A stretch of 12,142 nucleotides of DNA from Pseudomonadota bacterium. Its GTDB lineage: Bacteria; Pseudomonadota; Alphaproteobacteria; Azospirillales; Azospirillaceae. Positions within the stretch are counted from its first letter, which is position 1, and the number at the start of each line of letters is the position of its first letter. Under the pieces are notes generated by a model that saw nothing but the letters and a program-made list of their open reading frames with translations, searched no databases and was not told the DNA's origin. A program made the position numbers and the translations under genes. Below are positions 1 through 7,654 of the stretch, one piece after another. The stretch covers positions 1 to 12,142 of the forward strand of contig JAEZHQ010000365.1 in assembly GCA_023416455.1 (NCBI GenBank). The letters run 5' to 3'.

Positions 1-458
1 CCCGCGCCCGCCCGGTGCTCGACGCGCTGGGCGCGCAGGCGGTCGATCTCACCGGCCGCACCGACCCGCTCGCCGCCGCCGCCTGCCTGCGCCGGGCGGC
101 GCTCTATGTCGGCAACGATTCCGGCCTCATGCACATCGCCGCCGCGGCCGGCACGCCGACCCTGGGCCTGTTCGGGCCGGGCTTTCCGGAAACCTACGGG
201 CCGTGGGGCGCCCGCGCCCGGACGGTGGTCAGCGGCGTGCCGCGGTCGCAGCTCCTGGCCCGGCAGAAGGCCGACCCCCAGGCCACCGGGCTGATGGACG
301 GCATCGCGGTGGAGGCGGTGGAGGCGGCCGCGCGCGAGCTGCTCGGCCGCCCGGCCGTCCTCGGCCCTCCGCCCGGCCCCGGGCGCGCTGCGGCGGGAGC
401 CCGTGACGAAGTCGTGGCAAAAGCTCCGCAAGCCCCGCGGGCGGGTGCGTCAAGTTGA
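1..458 (+). CDS. Glycosyltransferase family 9 (heptosyltransferase-type), 3' end only
   Basis: This is the C-terminal part of a gene entering from the left edge; the first whole codon in frame begins at base 3 and about 151 residues are visible. The segment VGNDSGLMHIAAAAGTPTLGLFG is split here as VGNDSGLMHIA and GTPTLGLFG. It is the nucleotide-sugar-binding hallmark of family 9 glycosyltransferases (D-S-G-x-x-H-x-A followed by a G-x-P-x-x-x-L-F-G turn). Members such as WaaC/WaaF move ADP-heptose onto lipopolysaccharide core at the inner face of the cytoplasmic membrane; some relatives act on other glycans. The last 50 residues are rich in Ala, Pro and Gly and look like an unstructured tail. 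The stop codon TGA (456-458) lies inside the -35 box of the next promoter. The donor sugar cannot be told from this fragment, and a role in glycosylating flagellin or a surface polymer is possible given the flaF neighbour. Confidence 0.8.
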   Translation, partial: RARPVLDALGAQAVDLTGRTDPLAAAACLRRAALYVGNDSGLMHIAAAAGTPTLGLFGPGFPETYGPWGARARTVVSGVPRSQLLARQKADPQATGLMDGIAVEAVEAAARELLGRPAVLGPPPGPGRAAAGARDEVVAKAPQAPRAGASS

Positions 459-483
459 CAAAGTTTTATGGATCGCCGACAAT
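455..483 (+). promoter_or_regulatory. Probable sigma70-type promoter for the flaF-like gene
   Basis: A perfect TTGACA box (455-460) is followed by a 17-base spacer and GACAAT (478-483, four of six matches to TATAAT). The spacer is locally A+T-rich (AAGTTTTATGG), unusual in this genome. A start of transcription near 490 would give a leader of about 55 bases before the ATG at 546. The -35 box overlaps the TGA stop of the glycosyltransferase gene. This is seen directly; activity is inferred. Confidence 0.55.
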
Positions 484-545
484 CCGAACTGCCCAGACCG
501 GGCGAATGCTTACCCTTGTCTGTTGGGCTGTCCCGAGGGTTTGGA

Positions 546-1079
546 ATGAAGCCGACACCGAAATACGCGAACAAACCGACCTCGGACGATCCGCGCGACG
601 TCGAGGCCTGGGCTTTGGCGGAGGCGGCTCGACGTCTGATCGATGCCGGCCGCGACCCGCAGAACACGGGCGCCTTGCAGGCCGCGTTGCAGCTCAACCA
701 GCGTCTCTGGACCATCTTCCAGGCGGCGATGACGGAAGAGGACTGCCAGCACCCGGCGGAGGTTCGCACCAACGTCGCCGCCCTGTCGCTCCTGGTGGAC
801 CGCGAGACCATGGCGCGCCTCGTCGATCTTGACGGGACCAAGCTCGACACGCTGGTGAACATCAACCGTGCGGTGGCCAGCGGGCTGACGGCCCGTCCCG
901 GCATGGGCAATGCGGCCCAGGCCGGCGTGCCGGGCGTCCCGATGCCCAACGCCCCCAACGCCGCCCCCAACGCCCAGGCCCCCTATCCGGCTCCCCACCC
1001 TCAGGCCGCCGCGCCGCGCCCCGGCGCCGCCCCGGAGGGTCCGCCGGTCCAGCGCGAGCCTCTGCGCATCTCGATCTGA
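546..1079 (+). CDS. flaF: FlaF-like flagellar biosynthesis regulator with a Pro/Ala-rich tail
   Basis: The 177-residue product matches the FlaF family over about residues 5-120: a DDPRDVEAWAL start, a helical A-RRLIDAG segment, the NQRLWTIFQ motif (family NRRLW) and the closing LVNINRAVASGL. In Caulobacter and relatives FlaF works with FlbT to control flagellin synthesis and export in the cytoplasm. Family members are usually about 115-130 residues; here roughly 55 extra residues follow, made of Pro, Ala and Asn, including NAPNAAPNAQAP from a short DNA repeat near 944-975. The ATG at 546 is chosen because GAGGG (535-539) stands 6 bases upstream and the family similarity begins just after; an ATG at 468 in frame would sit upstream of the expected transcription start. 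No flagellin or flbT gene lies in the window. It has its own promoter (455-483). Family call is fairly sure; the role of the tail is unknown. Confidence 0.78.
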   Translation: MKPTPKYANKPTSDDPRDVEAWALAEAARRLIDAGRDPQNTGALQAALQLNQRLWTIFQAAMTEEDCQHPAEVRTNVAALSLLVDRETMARLVDLDGTKLDTLVNINRAVASGLTARPGMGNAAQAGVPGVPMPNAPNAAPNAQAPYPAPHPQAAAPRPGAAPEGPPVQREPLRISI

Positions 1080-1097
1080 CCGTCCCTTGATCTGACC
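1073..1097 (+). repeat. 9-bp direct repeat over the flaF stop codon
   Basis: GATCTGACC occurs at 1073-1081, where it contains the flaF TGA (1077-1079), and again at 1089-1097, an offset of 16 bases. The second TGA is not in the flaF frame. It may be a small duplication; no function is evident. Confidence 0.6.
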
Positions 1098-1110
1098 ATT
1101 CCGCGATCGG

Positions 1111-1127
1111 CCGGTCCGGCGGGCCGG
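1111..1127. terminator. Possible hairpin terminator between converging genes
   Basis: CCGGTCC, loop GGC, GGGCCGG forms a 7-pair stem with one G-U pair in RNA. It sits in the 52-base gap between the stops of the flaF-like gene and the minus-strand acetyltransferase gene, where a two-way terminator would be expected. There is no T-run on either side, so only the stem and position support it. Confidence 0.3.
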
Positions 1128-1131
1128 AGGC

Positions 1132-1698
1132 TCAGCCGGCCCTGTCCGCCGGGCACAGCCGCCGCCCCAGGAAGAGGAGCGGCCCGCGCTGGGCCGCCCG
1201 CGTGAAGCCGGCGCGCCGGTAAAAGGCCACGTTGCGGGCAAAGGCCCCGGTCACCAGATGCAGCCCCGGCAGGCCGTCGGCCAGACAGTCGGCGGCGTAG
1301 GCGTCGACCAGCCGCCGCCCGATCCCGCGGTCGCGGTGGCCCGGGCGGACGTTGACGTGCAGATGGGCGGGGAAGTCGGCGAAGCGGTCGGCGAAGACCT
1401 CGTATTTCGGGATGCGGCGGGCCAGCTCCTCGGCTCCGGCGCTGTCCTTGCAGCCGGTCAGGTAGCCGAGGATGGCGCCGTCCGCGTCCCGGGCGAACCA
1501 GACGTCGGCGGCGGCCCGCTCCACGTACCAGCCGGTCCAGCGGTCCAGGAAGGCGGCGCGCTCCGCGGCGGAGGCGAAGCTGGTCCGGGTCGTCGACAGG
1601 AAGAAGATCTCGGCGAGCGCGGCGAGCGCCGCGGCGCGGTCGGGAAGGTCGGGCAGGCGGACCAGGACCGGCTGGGCCGGCGCGCCGTGGTCGGGCAT
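1132..1698 (-). CDS. GNAT family N-acetyltransferase
   Basis: A 188-residue cytoplasmic enzyme of the Gcn5-related acetyltransferase superfamily, which moves an acetyl group from acetyl-CoA to an amine. The acetyl-CoA-binding motif A is visible as LHVNVRPGHRDRGIGRRL (about 113-130, with the R-x-x-G-x-G pyrophosphate loop RDRGIG), followed by the motif B segment ARNVAFYRRAGF (154-165). The N-terminal half, with the WFARDADGAILGYLTG strand pair, is also typical. The substrate cannot be read from the sequence. The ATG at 1698 is 6 bases beyond the mltA stop and has no clear ribosome site, so it is probably translated by coupling from mltA in one transcript. It converges with the flaF-like gene. 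Confidence 0.87.
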   Translation of the reverse strand: MPDHGAPAQPVLVRLPDLPDRAAALAALAEIFFLSTTRTSFASAAERAAFLDRWTGWYVERAAADVWFARDADGAILGYLTGCKDSAGAEELARRIPKYEVFADRFADFPAHLHVNVRPGHRDRGIGRRLVDAYAADCLADGLPGLHLVTGAFARNVAFYRRAGFTRAAQRGPLLFLGRRLCPADRAG

Positions 1699-1704
1699 GG
1701 CCGT

Positions 1705-2877
1705 CTATCGCCGCTGCGCCGTGACGGTGGCGGTGCGCGGGGCCAGCATGGTGTAGCGGCCGCGCGCCCGCATCAGGCCGGCGCCTTCCTCCGCCTCGGG
1801 GCCGTGGCCCCAGAACAGGTCGCCGCGCACCGGACCCTTGATGGCGCCGCCGGTGTCCTGGGCGACGACGAGGCGCCGGATGGCGCCGCCGGGGACCGGG
1901 GCCTCCGTCAGCTCCAGCCACAGCGGCACGCCGAGCGGGATGTGCCCGGGATCGACGGCGAGGCTGCGGCCGGCGGTGAGCGCCATGTTGCGGGCGCCGC
2001 GCGCGCCGAGGTCGGGGCTGAGCCGGAAGAAGACGTAGGAGGGGTTGAGGTTCATCACCCGCTGGGCCTCGCCCGGATTCGCCTTCAGCCAGCCGCGGAT
2101 CAGCTGGAGCGAGACCTGTTCCGGCGTGGCGACGACCCCACGGTCGACGAGGTGGCGGCCGATCGGGTAGTAGGCGCGCCCGTTCTGCCCGGCGTAGCCG
2201 AGCGCCACCACCGAGCCGTCGGTCATCCGCACCCGGCCGGAGCCCTGGATTTCCAGGACGAAGGCGTCGACCGGGTCGTCCACCCACAGGATTTCCAGAC
2301 CCTTGCCCTTCAGCGCGCCGGCGGCGATGCGGGCGCGGTCCGGCAGGCCGTGCCGGGTGCGCGGCGGCATGCGGTAGACCGGCACGGTGTGGCGGTCGGT
2401 GCGGGTCCAGCTGCCCCGCAGCTCGACCTCGTAATAGCCGGTGAACAGCCCGTCCTGGCCGGCCGACAGGGTGACCGGGGTGAAATGCTCCTCGAAGAAG
2501 CGGCGGGCCGCCTCCGGGTCGCCGGCCGGCAGATGGCGGGCGGCGGCGCATATCGGGCGCCATCCGGCCGTGGTGCCGGCGGCGGGGTGGGGGCCGAGCG
2601 CCCGGTCGGCAGGCTGGGCGGCGACCCAGCGGCAGGTGTGGTGCAGGGCGGGCAGCGCCCGGTCGTGATCGTCCTCGACCCAGCCGGGCAGGGCGCGGAA
2701 GTCGGCGGCGATGGTCTCCGGCGCCGGGCGCGGCCGGCCGGGTCGCGCGCCGCCTTCGGCGTAAAGCGGCGGGTCGCCGGCGCAGGCCGCCGCCAGGAGC
2801 GCCACGGGGGCCAGCGCCCGCAGGGAGGACAGGCGCGCCCGCGGGCGCGTTCCGACACCGTCCACCGCAGCCGCCAT
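1705..2877 (-). CDS. mltA: MltA-type membrane-bound lytic murein transglycosylase (lipoprotein)
   Basis: The 390-residue product cleaves the glycan strands of peptidoglycan, leaving 1,6-anhydro-muropeptides, and acts at the outer membrane during cell-wall turnover. Residues 1-32 are a lipoprotein signal: a basic region (RPRAR), a hydrophobic run and a lipobox ending at Cys32 (LLAAAC), followed by Ala rather than Asp, which favours outer-membrane sorting. The family motif FTGYYEVELRGS begins at about residue 144. The C-terminal 3D domain contains VVAQDTGGAIKG with the Asp341 that corresponds to the family's catalytic aspartate, and the further GDLFWG Asp near 353. The ATG at 2877 is chosen because it starts the signal peptide; longer in-frame extensions to 3231 run through the intergenic repeats and look non-coding. 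It is divergent from the methyltransferase gene and leads a two-gene unit with the acetyltransferase gene downstream. In several alphaproteobacteria mltA neighbours a Tim44-domain gene; none is seen here. Confidence 0.93.
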   Translation of the reverse strand: MAAAVDGVGTRPRARLSSLRALAPVALLAAACAGDPPLYAEGGARPGRPRPAPETIAADFRALPGWVEDDHDRALPALHHTCRWVAAQPADRALGPHPAAGTTAGWRPICAAARHLPAGDPEAARRFFEEHFTPVTLSAGQDGLFTGYYEVELRGSWTRTDRHTVPVYRMPPRTRHGLPDRARIAAGALKGKGLEILWVDDPVDAFVLEIQGSGRVRMTDGSVVALGYAGQNGRAYYPIGRHLVDRGVVATPEQVSLQLIRGWLKANPGEAQRVMNLNPSYVFFRLSPDLGARGARNMALTAGRSLAVDPGHIPLGVPLWLELTEAPVPGGAIRRLVVAQDTGGAIKGPVRGDLFWGHGPEAEEGAGLMRARGRYTMLAPRTATVTAQRR

Positions 2878-2959
2878 CGCGCACCCCGCGTCGCGTTCGA
2901 AGAGTTTGCCGGAATGGGCCGCGCCCCGCCGCAGCGGCAAAGGCCAAGGCCGTACCCCT

Positions 2960-2988
2960 TTTTTGCAGCCCGGCGCCGCGGCGGTCAA
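2960..2988 (-). promoter_or_regulatory. Weak candidate promoter for mltA
   Basis: On the minus strand TTGACC (2988-2983) is followed by 17 bases and CAAAAA (2965-2960). The -35 match is good, five of six, but the -10 box matches TATAAT at only three positions. It would give a leader of about 75 bases to the mltA ATG. The A6 stretch stands out in this G+C-rich context. Confidence 0.25.
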
Positions 2989-3015
2989 CGGCCGTCCGCG
3001 CCCGGCGCCGCTTCG

Positions 3016-3086
3016 GGCGCTCTTGTCACAGGCGCCGGCCCCGGCGCTCTTGTCACAAGCGCCGGCCCCGGCGCTCTGGCCACAAG
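3016..3086. repeat. 27-bp tandem repeat, about 2.6 copies, each with a hairpin
   Basis: Two near-identical 27-base units (3016-3042 and 3043-3069, differing by one base) are followed by a degenerate partial third (3070-3086). Each unit starts GGCGCTCTTGTCACA. At the unit junctions lie perfect inverted repeats: GCGCCGG-CC-CCGGCGC (3032-3047) and AGCGCCGG-CC-CCGGCGCT (3058-3075). The TTGTCACA element occurs twice, and the third copy reads TGGCCACA. It lies between two divergent start codons, so a role as clustered binding sites or a structured leader is possible. It could also be a simple replication-slippage expansion. Confidence 0.7.
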
Positions 3087-3128
3087 GGGACAGGGCCGCG
3101 TCCGCCGGGGGATGACAGGGGCGGGGAA

Positions 3129-3145
3129 ACGGGTTATCGACCCGT
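3129..3145. repeat. Short inverted repeat upstream of the RNA methyltransferase gene
   Basis: ACGGGT, five-base spacer TATCG, ACCCGT: perfect 6-base arms 55 bases before the ATG at 3200. It may be a regulator site or a leader hairpin; no family is recognised. Confidence 0.4.
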
Positions 3146-3199
3146 GTGTTGAGCCGTGGGGCCACACCCGCGCCCCCTATTCCCGACCGAGGACCCGCC

Positions 3200-4552
3200 A
3201 TGACTCCCGCCGCCCGCCTCCAGGCGGTCATCGACCTGCTGACCGAGATCGACGAAACCCCGCGCCCGGCCGACGCGGTGATGAGCGCCTATTTCCGCTC
3301 CCGCCGCTACATCGGCTCCAAGGACCGCACGGCGGTGGCGCAGACGGCCTATGCGATCCTGCGCCGGCACGCGCGGCTGGGCTGGTGGCTGGAGCGGGAG
3401 GGCCACCCCGCCACCCCGCGCGCCCGCGCGCTCGCCAACGCCATCCTCGGCGAGGGCCAGCCGGCGGCGGCGGTCAAGGCCCTGTTCGACGGCTCGAAGT
3501 TCGGCCCGGCCGTGCTCGCCCCGGCCGAGGCGAAGCTGGCCAACGCGCTGGACTCCCACACGCTGGACCATCCGCAGATGCCGGAGAGCGTGCGCGTCGA
3601 ATGCCCGCCCTGGGCGGAGGCGGCGATGCGGGCGGCGCTGGGCGACCGCTTCGCGGTGGAGATGGAGACCCTGCTCGAACCGGCGCCGCTCGACCTGCGC
3701 GTCAACCCGGTGAAGGCCAGCCGCGACAGCGCGCGCCGGGCGCTGGAGCAGGCCCGCATCACCGCCGAGCCGACGCGCTGGTCGCCGCTCGGCCTTCGCG
3801 TCCACGGCCGCCCGCCGCTCGGCACGGTGGACGCCTTCCGCAACGGGCTGGTCGAAATCCAGGACGAGGGCTCGCAGCTGGTGGCGCTGGCGGTGGCCCC
3901 CAAGCCGGGGCAGCAGGTCGTCGACTTCTGCGCCGGGGCCGGCGGCAAGACGCTGGCCATCGCCGCGCTGATGAACAACAAGGGCCGCGTGGTCGCCTGC
4001 GACGTGCTGGCCGGCCGCCTGAAGCGCGCCGCCGAGCGCTTCCGCCGCGCCGGCCTCCACAACATCGAGGCCCATCCGCTGGCCAGCGAGCGTGATCCCT
4101 GGGTGAAGCGGCACAAGCGCAAGTTCGACCGTGTGCTGGTCGACGCCCCCTGCTCGGGCACCGGCACCTGGCGGCGCAACCCGGACAGCCGCTGGCGTCC
4201 GCTCGGCCCCGGGCTCGACCAGCTCCTGCCCTTGCAGGCAAGCATCCTGGACAGCGCCGCCCGGCTGGTGAAGCCCGGCGGGCGGCTGATCTACGCGACC
4301 TGCTCGCTGCTGCCGGAGGAGAACGAGGCGCAGATCGCCGCCTTCCTGGAGACCCACCCGGACTTTGCGGTCAAGCCGGTTGCCGAGGTGTGGGCGGAGG
4401 AGGGTGCCGGCACTCCGCCGGCCGAAGGCCCCTACCTGCGCCTGACCCCGGCCCGGCACGACACCGACGGCTTCTTCGCCGCCGTCCTGGTGCGCCGGGA
4501 GGCCCCCGCCGCAGAGGGAGCCGGGGAGGGCGCCGGGGAGGGGGCGGGCTGA
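3200..4552 (+). CDS. RsmB/NOP2-family RNA (cytosine-5-)methyltransferase
   Basis: A 450-residue SAM-dependent methyltransferase that makes 5-methylcytosine in RNA, most likely 16S rRNA as for RsmB (which modifies C967 in E. coli). Motifs in order: QDEGSQL (221-227), SAM-binding DFCAGAGGKT (242-251), ACD with the ribose-binding Asp268, DAPCSGTGTWRRNPDSRW (315-332) with Cys318, and YATCSLLPEENE (365-376) with Cys368; the two cysteines are the catalytic and release residues of the family. The N-terminal 130 residues are helical and correspond in place to the NusB-like region of RsmB, though similarity is not obvious by eye, so the exact orthologue is left open and no symbol is given. The ATG at 3200 has AGGA 6 bases upstream. 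The last residues are a run of three EGAG repeats. It leads the plus-strand block that continues to guaA. Confidence 0.92.
   Translation: MTPAARLQAVIDLLTEIDETPRPADAVMSAYFRSRRYIGSKDRTAVAQTAYAILRRHARLGWWLEREGHPATPRARALANAILGEGQPAAAVKALFDGSKFGPAVLAPAEAKLANALDSHTLDHPQMPESVRVECPPWAEAAMRAALGDRFAVEMETLLEPAPLDLRVNPVKASRDSARRALEQARITAEPTRWSPLGLRVHGRPPLGTVDAFRNGLVEIQDEGSQLVALAVAPKPGQQVVDFCAGAGGKTLAIAALMNNKGRVVACDVLAGRLKRAAERFRRAGLHNIEAHPLASERDPWVKRHKRKFDRVLVDAPCSGTGTWRRNPDSRWRPLGPGLDQLLPLQASILDSAARLVKPGGRLIYATCSLLPEENEAQIAAFLETHPDFAVKPVAEVWAEEGAGTPPAEGPYLRLTPARHDTDGFFAAVLVRREAPAAEGAGEGAGEGAG
4514..4549 (+). repeat. Three 12-bp in-frame repeats at the 3' end of the methyltransferase gene
   Basis: Units at 4514-4525, 4526-4537 and 4538-4549 each encode Glu-Gly-Ala-Gly and differ at a few third-position and neighbouring bases. 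They extend the protein past the last conserved strand (FFAAVLVRRE) and probably arose by slippage. Confidence 0.75.
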
Positions 4553-4558
4553 GCCCGC
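4544..4558 (+). terminator. Perfect hairpin centred on the methyltransferase stop codon
   Basis: GCGGGC (4544-4549), loop TGA, which is the stop codon itself (4550-4552), then GCCCGC (4553-4558). A 6-pair all-G/C stem with a 3-base loop could end or pause transcription, but no T-run follows and the next gene is on the same strand only 71 bases away, so it may be only an attenuating structure. Confidence 0.3.
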
Positions 4559-4623
4559 GCTGGACAGAGCCCGCCTGCCGCCCCAGCTTACAGGCAAGAA
4601 GACGCTGAAGGGGGGAGGGGGAC

Positions 4624-5190
4624 ATGGCTGCGGTGGCGGAGATCAGGGATGCGCGTCCGGAGGATGCGGCGGCGATCGCCCGGGTCCACGTCGCCAGTTG
4701 GCGCTCCACCTACCCCGGGCTGGTTCCGGCCGCCTATCTCGTTCACCTGTCGGAGGGGGCGGCCGCCGCCCGCTGGCACGGCGCGGTCCAGGCGCGCGGG
4801 CCGGGGCGCGGCGCCCTGGTGGCGGTCGAGGCGGCAGCCGGCCGGCAGCGGGTGGTGGGCTTCGCCACCTACGGCGCCCGGCGCGTCCCGGTCGAAGGGT
4901 TCGACGGCGAGTTCTACGCCCTCTACCTGCTCGACGAGGCCCAGGGGCAGGGCATCGGCCGGCACCTGATGGCGGTGATGGCCGAACGCTTCCTGGCGGC
5001 CGGGATCCGGTCCGCCGCCGTGTGGTGCCTGCGTGACAATCCGTCGCGCTGGTTCTACGAAAGACTGGGCGGCGCCCGCATCGCCGAGCGGCCGATCCGC
5101 TTCGCCGGAGCGGAACTGATCGAGATCGCCTACGGCTGGCGCGATCTCGCGCCCCTCGCCCGGCTGTCCGCCGGCCCCGGGTTGCACTGA
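4624..5190 (+). CDS. GNAT family N-acetyltransferase
   Basis: A 188-residue Gcn5-related acetyltransferase. The opening IRDARPEDAAAIARVHVASWRSTYPG is split as IRDARPEDAAAIARVH and VASWRSTYPG. It is the typical N-terminal strand and helix pair of a common bacterial subgroup. Motif A reads FYALYLLDEAQGQGIGRHLM (about 97-116) with the acetyl-CoA loop QGQGIG (107-112), and motif B reads DNPSRWFYERLGG (138-150). It is cytoplasmic; the acceptor is unknown. GGAGG within a long G-run (4611-4621) stands 5 bases before the ATG, a strong ribosome site. It lies between the methyltransferase gene (71 bases) and guaA (139 bases) on the same strand. It is not a recent copy of the acetyltransferase encoded at 1132-1698: beyond the motifs the two share little. 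Confidence 0.88.
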   Translation: MAAVAEIRDARPEDAAAIARVHVASWRSTYPGLVPAAYLVHLSEGAAAARWHGAVQARGPGRGALVAVEAAAGRQRVVGFATYGARRVPVEGFDGEFYALYLLDEAQGQGIGRHLMAVMAERFLAAGIRSAAVWCLRDNPSRWFYERLGGARIAERPIRFAGAELIEIAYGWRDLAPLARLSAGPGLH

Positions 5191-5268
5191 AGAACCGCCT
5201 TGGGGGCGGAAACGCCGGCGGGCGGCGGCGCAAGTGGCCGGCCGCGTGCCGCCGGCGGCCGAAGGCTC

Positions 5269-5298
5269 TTGACCCGGGGGCCGTCCGGGTTCATCTAG
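5269..5298 (+). promoter_or_regulatory. Candidate promoter for guaA
   Basis: TTGACC (5269-5274), an 18-base spacer and ATCTAG (5293-5298; CATCTA one base earlier gives a 17-base spacer). The -35 box is good and the -10 box weak. A start near 5305 would give a leader of about 25 bases. The 139-base gap before guaA otherwise holds only G+C-rich sequence with several GGCC/GCCGG inverted repeats (5240-5260). Confidence 0.38.
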
Positions 5299-5329
5299 CA
5301 CCCTTTCCCACGCGACCGAAGCCCGTCCC

Positions 5330-6922
<1,593 letters not shown>

Positions 6923-6928
6923 CGGCTT

Positions 6929-6953
6929 CCGGCGGCCTCCACGGCCACGCCGG
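6929..6953 (+). terminator. Possible hairpin terminator after guaA
   Basis: CCGGCG plus GCC (6929-6937), loop TCCAC, then GGC, a two-base bulge CA, and CGCCGG (6948-6953) give nine pairs. No T-run follows. It lies 25 bases past the guaA stop, ahead of tag, and could separate the two genes or be only a leader structure for tag. Confidence 0.3.
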
Positions 6954-7006
6954 AGCATGCGGCAGGGGCAAGGGGGCGGGCGCCGGCCATTCCGAAGGGC
7001 AGAACC

Positions 7007-7633
7007 ATGAGCACGACGATCCCCGGTCCGGATGGACGGCCGCGCTGCCGCTGGTGCGCCGCCACGCCCGAATACCTCGCCTATCATGACACCGAGTGGG
7101 GCTTTCCGGTCGACGACGACCGCCGCCTCTTCGAGAAGCTCTGCCTGGAAGGTTTCCAGTCGGGGCTGAGCTGGCGCACCATCCTGGCCAAGCGGGAGAA
7201 TTTCCGGGCCGCCTTCCACGGCTTCGACATCGACCGGGTGGCGCGCTTCACCGCCGGGGACGTCGAGCGCCTCCTGGCGGATGCGGGGATCGTCCGCCAT
7301 CGCGGCAAGATCGAGGCGGTCATCAACAACGCGCGGCGCGCGCAGGAGCTGGTGCGCCAGGAAGGCTCGCTGGCCGCCTACGTCTGGCGCTTCGAGCCGG
7401 CGGCGGCCGATCTCGCGCCGCCGCAGACCGTCTCGACCTCGGCGGCGTCGGTCGCCATGTCCAAGGACCTGAAGAAGCGGGGCTGGGCGTTCGTCGGCCC
7501 GACCACCGTCTTCGCCTTCATGCAGGCCATGGGGCTCATCAACGATCACGCCGAGGGCTGCGCGATCCGCGCCGAGGCGGAACGCCGGCGGGCCGCGTTC
7601 CGGCGCCCCGCCGGCGCCCTGGCCGCCTCCTGA
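7007..7633 (+). CDS. tag: DNA-3-methyladenine glycosylase I
   Basis: The 208-residue enzyme removes 3-methyladenine from alkylated DNA, the first step of base excision repair. It is a helix-hairpin-helix superfamily protein with a structural zinc. The four zinc ligands of the family are in place: Cys14, His27 (YHDTEWG), His181 and Cys185 (NDHAEGC). Spacing of the first pair equals that of E. coli Tag (Cys4/His17). Glu48 in LFEKLCLEGFQSGLSW matches the active-site Glu38. GAAGGG (6994-6999) sits 7 bases before the ATG. The first 12 residues and the last 20 are variable. It lies 102 bases after guaA on the same strand and converges with the transporter gene with only 21 bases between stops. Confidence 0.96.
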   Translation: MSTTIPGPDGRPRCRWCAATPEYLAYHDTEWGFPVDDDRRLFEKLCLEGFQSGLSWRTILAKRENFRAAFHGFDIDRVARFTAGDVERLLADAGIVRHRGKIEAVINNARRAQELVRQEGSLAAYVWRFEPAAADLAPPQTVSTSAASVAMSKDLKKRGWAFVGPTTVFAFMQAMGLINDHAEGCAIRAEAERRRAAFRRPAGALAAS

Positions 7634-7654
7634 CGGGGGGCCGTCCCGGTCCGG

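Larger units (their letters stand above)
2878..3199. promoter_or_regulatory. Divergent intergenic region between mltA and the RNA methyltransferase gene
   Basis: These 322 bases hold no believable gene. Contents in order: a T6 tract at 2959-2964, a possible minus-strand promoter (2960-2988), a 27-bp tandem repeat with hairpins (3016-3086), a 6-bp inverted repeat (3129-3145) and the AGGA ribosome site (3190-3193) of the methyltransferase gene. No clear plus-strand promoter was found by eye. Confidence 0.6.

Noticed and set aside
3016..3086. CRISPR array
   Set aside because: The units are directly adjacent with no unique spacers and no cas genes are present.
3016..3086. CRP/FNR binding site from the TGTGA elements
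   Set aside because: Only one half-site per unit is present; the required inverted partner at 6-base spacing is missing.
2878..3231. N-terminal extension of MltA containing CDKSAGAGACDKSARSG
   Set aside because: This stretch is only the translation of the 27-bp tandem repeat; the lipoprotein signal begins at the ATG at 2877.
1258..4095. A 945-codon plus-strand open frame across mltA, the acetyltransferase and the methyltransferase genes
   Set aside because: It lies antisense or out of frame to three well-supported genes, is low-complexity in Gly, Ala, Arg and Pro, and has no recognisable domain. Long shadow frames are expected at this G+C level.
5191..5329. Purine-type riboswitch ahead of guaA
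   Set aside because: The predicted leader is only about 25 bases and I see none of the conserved loop sequences of a purine aptamer.
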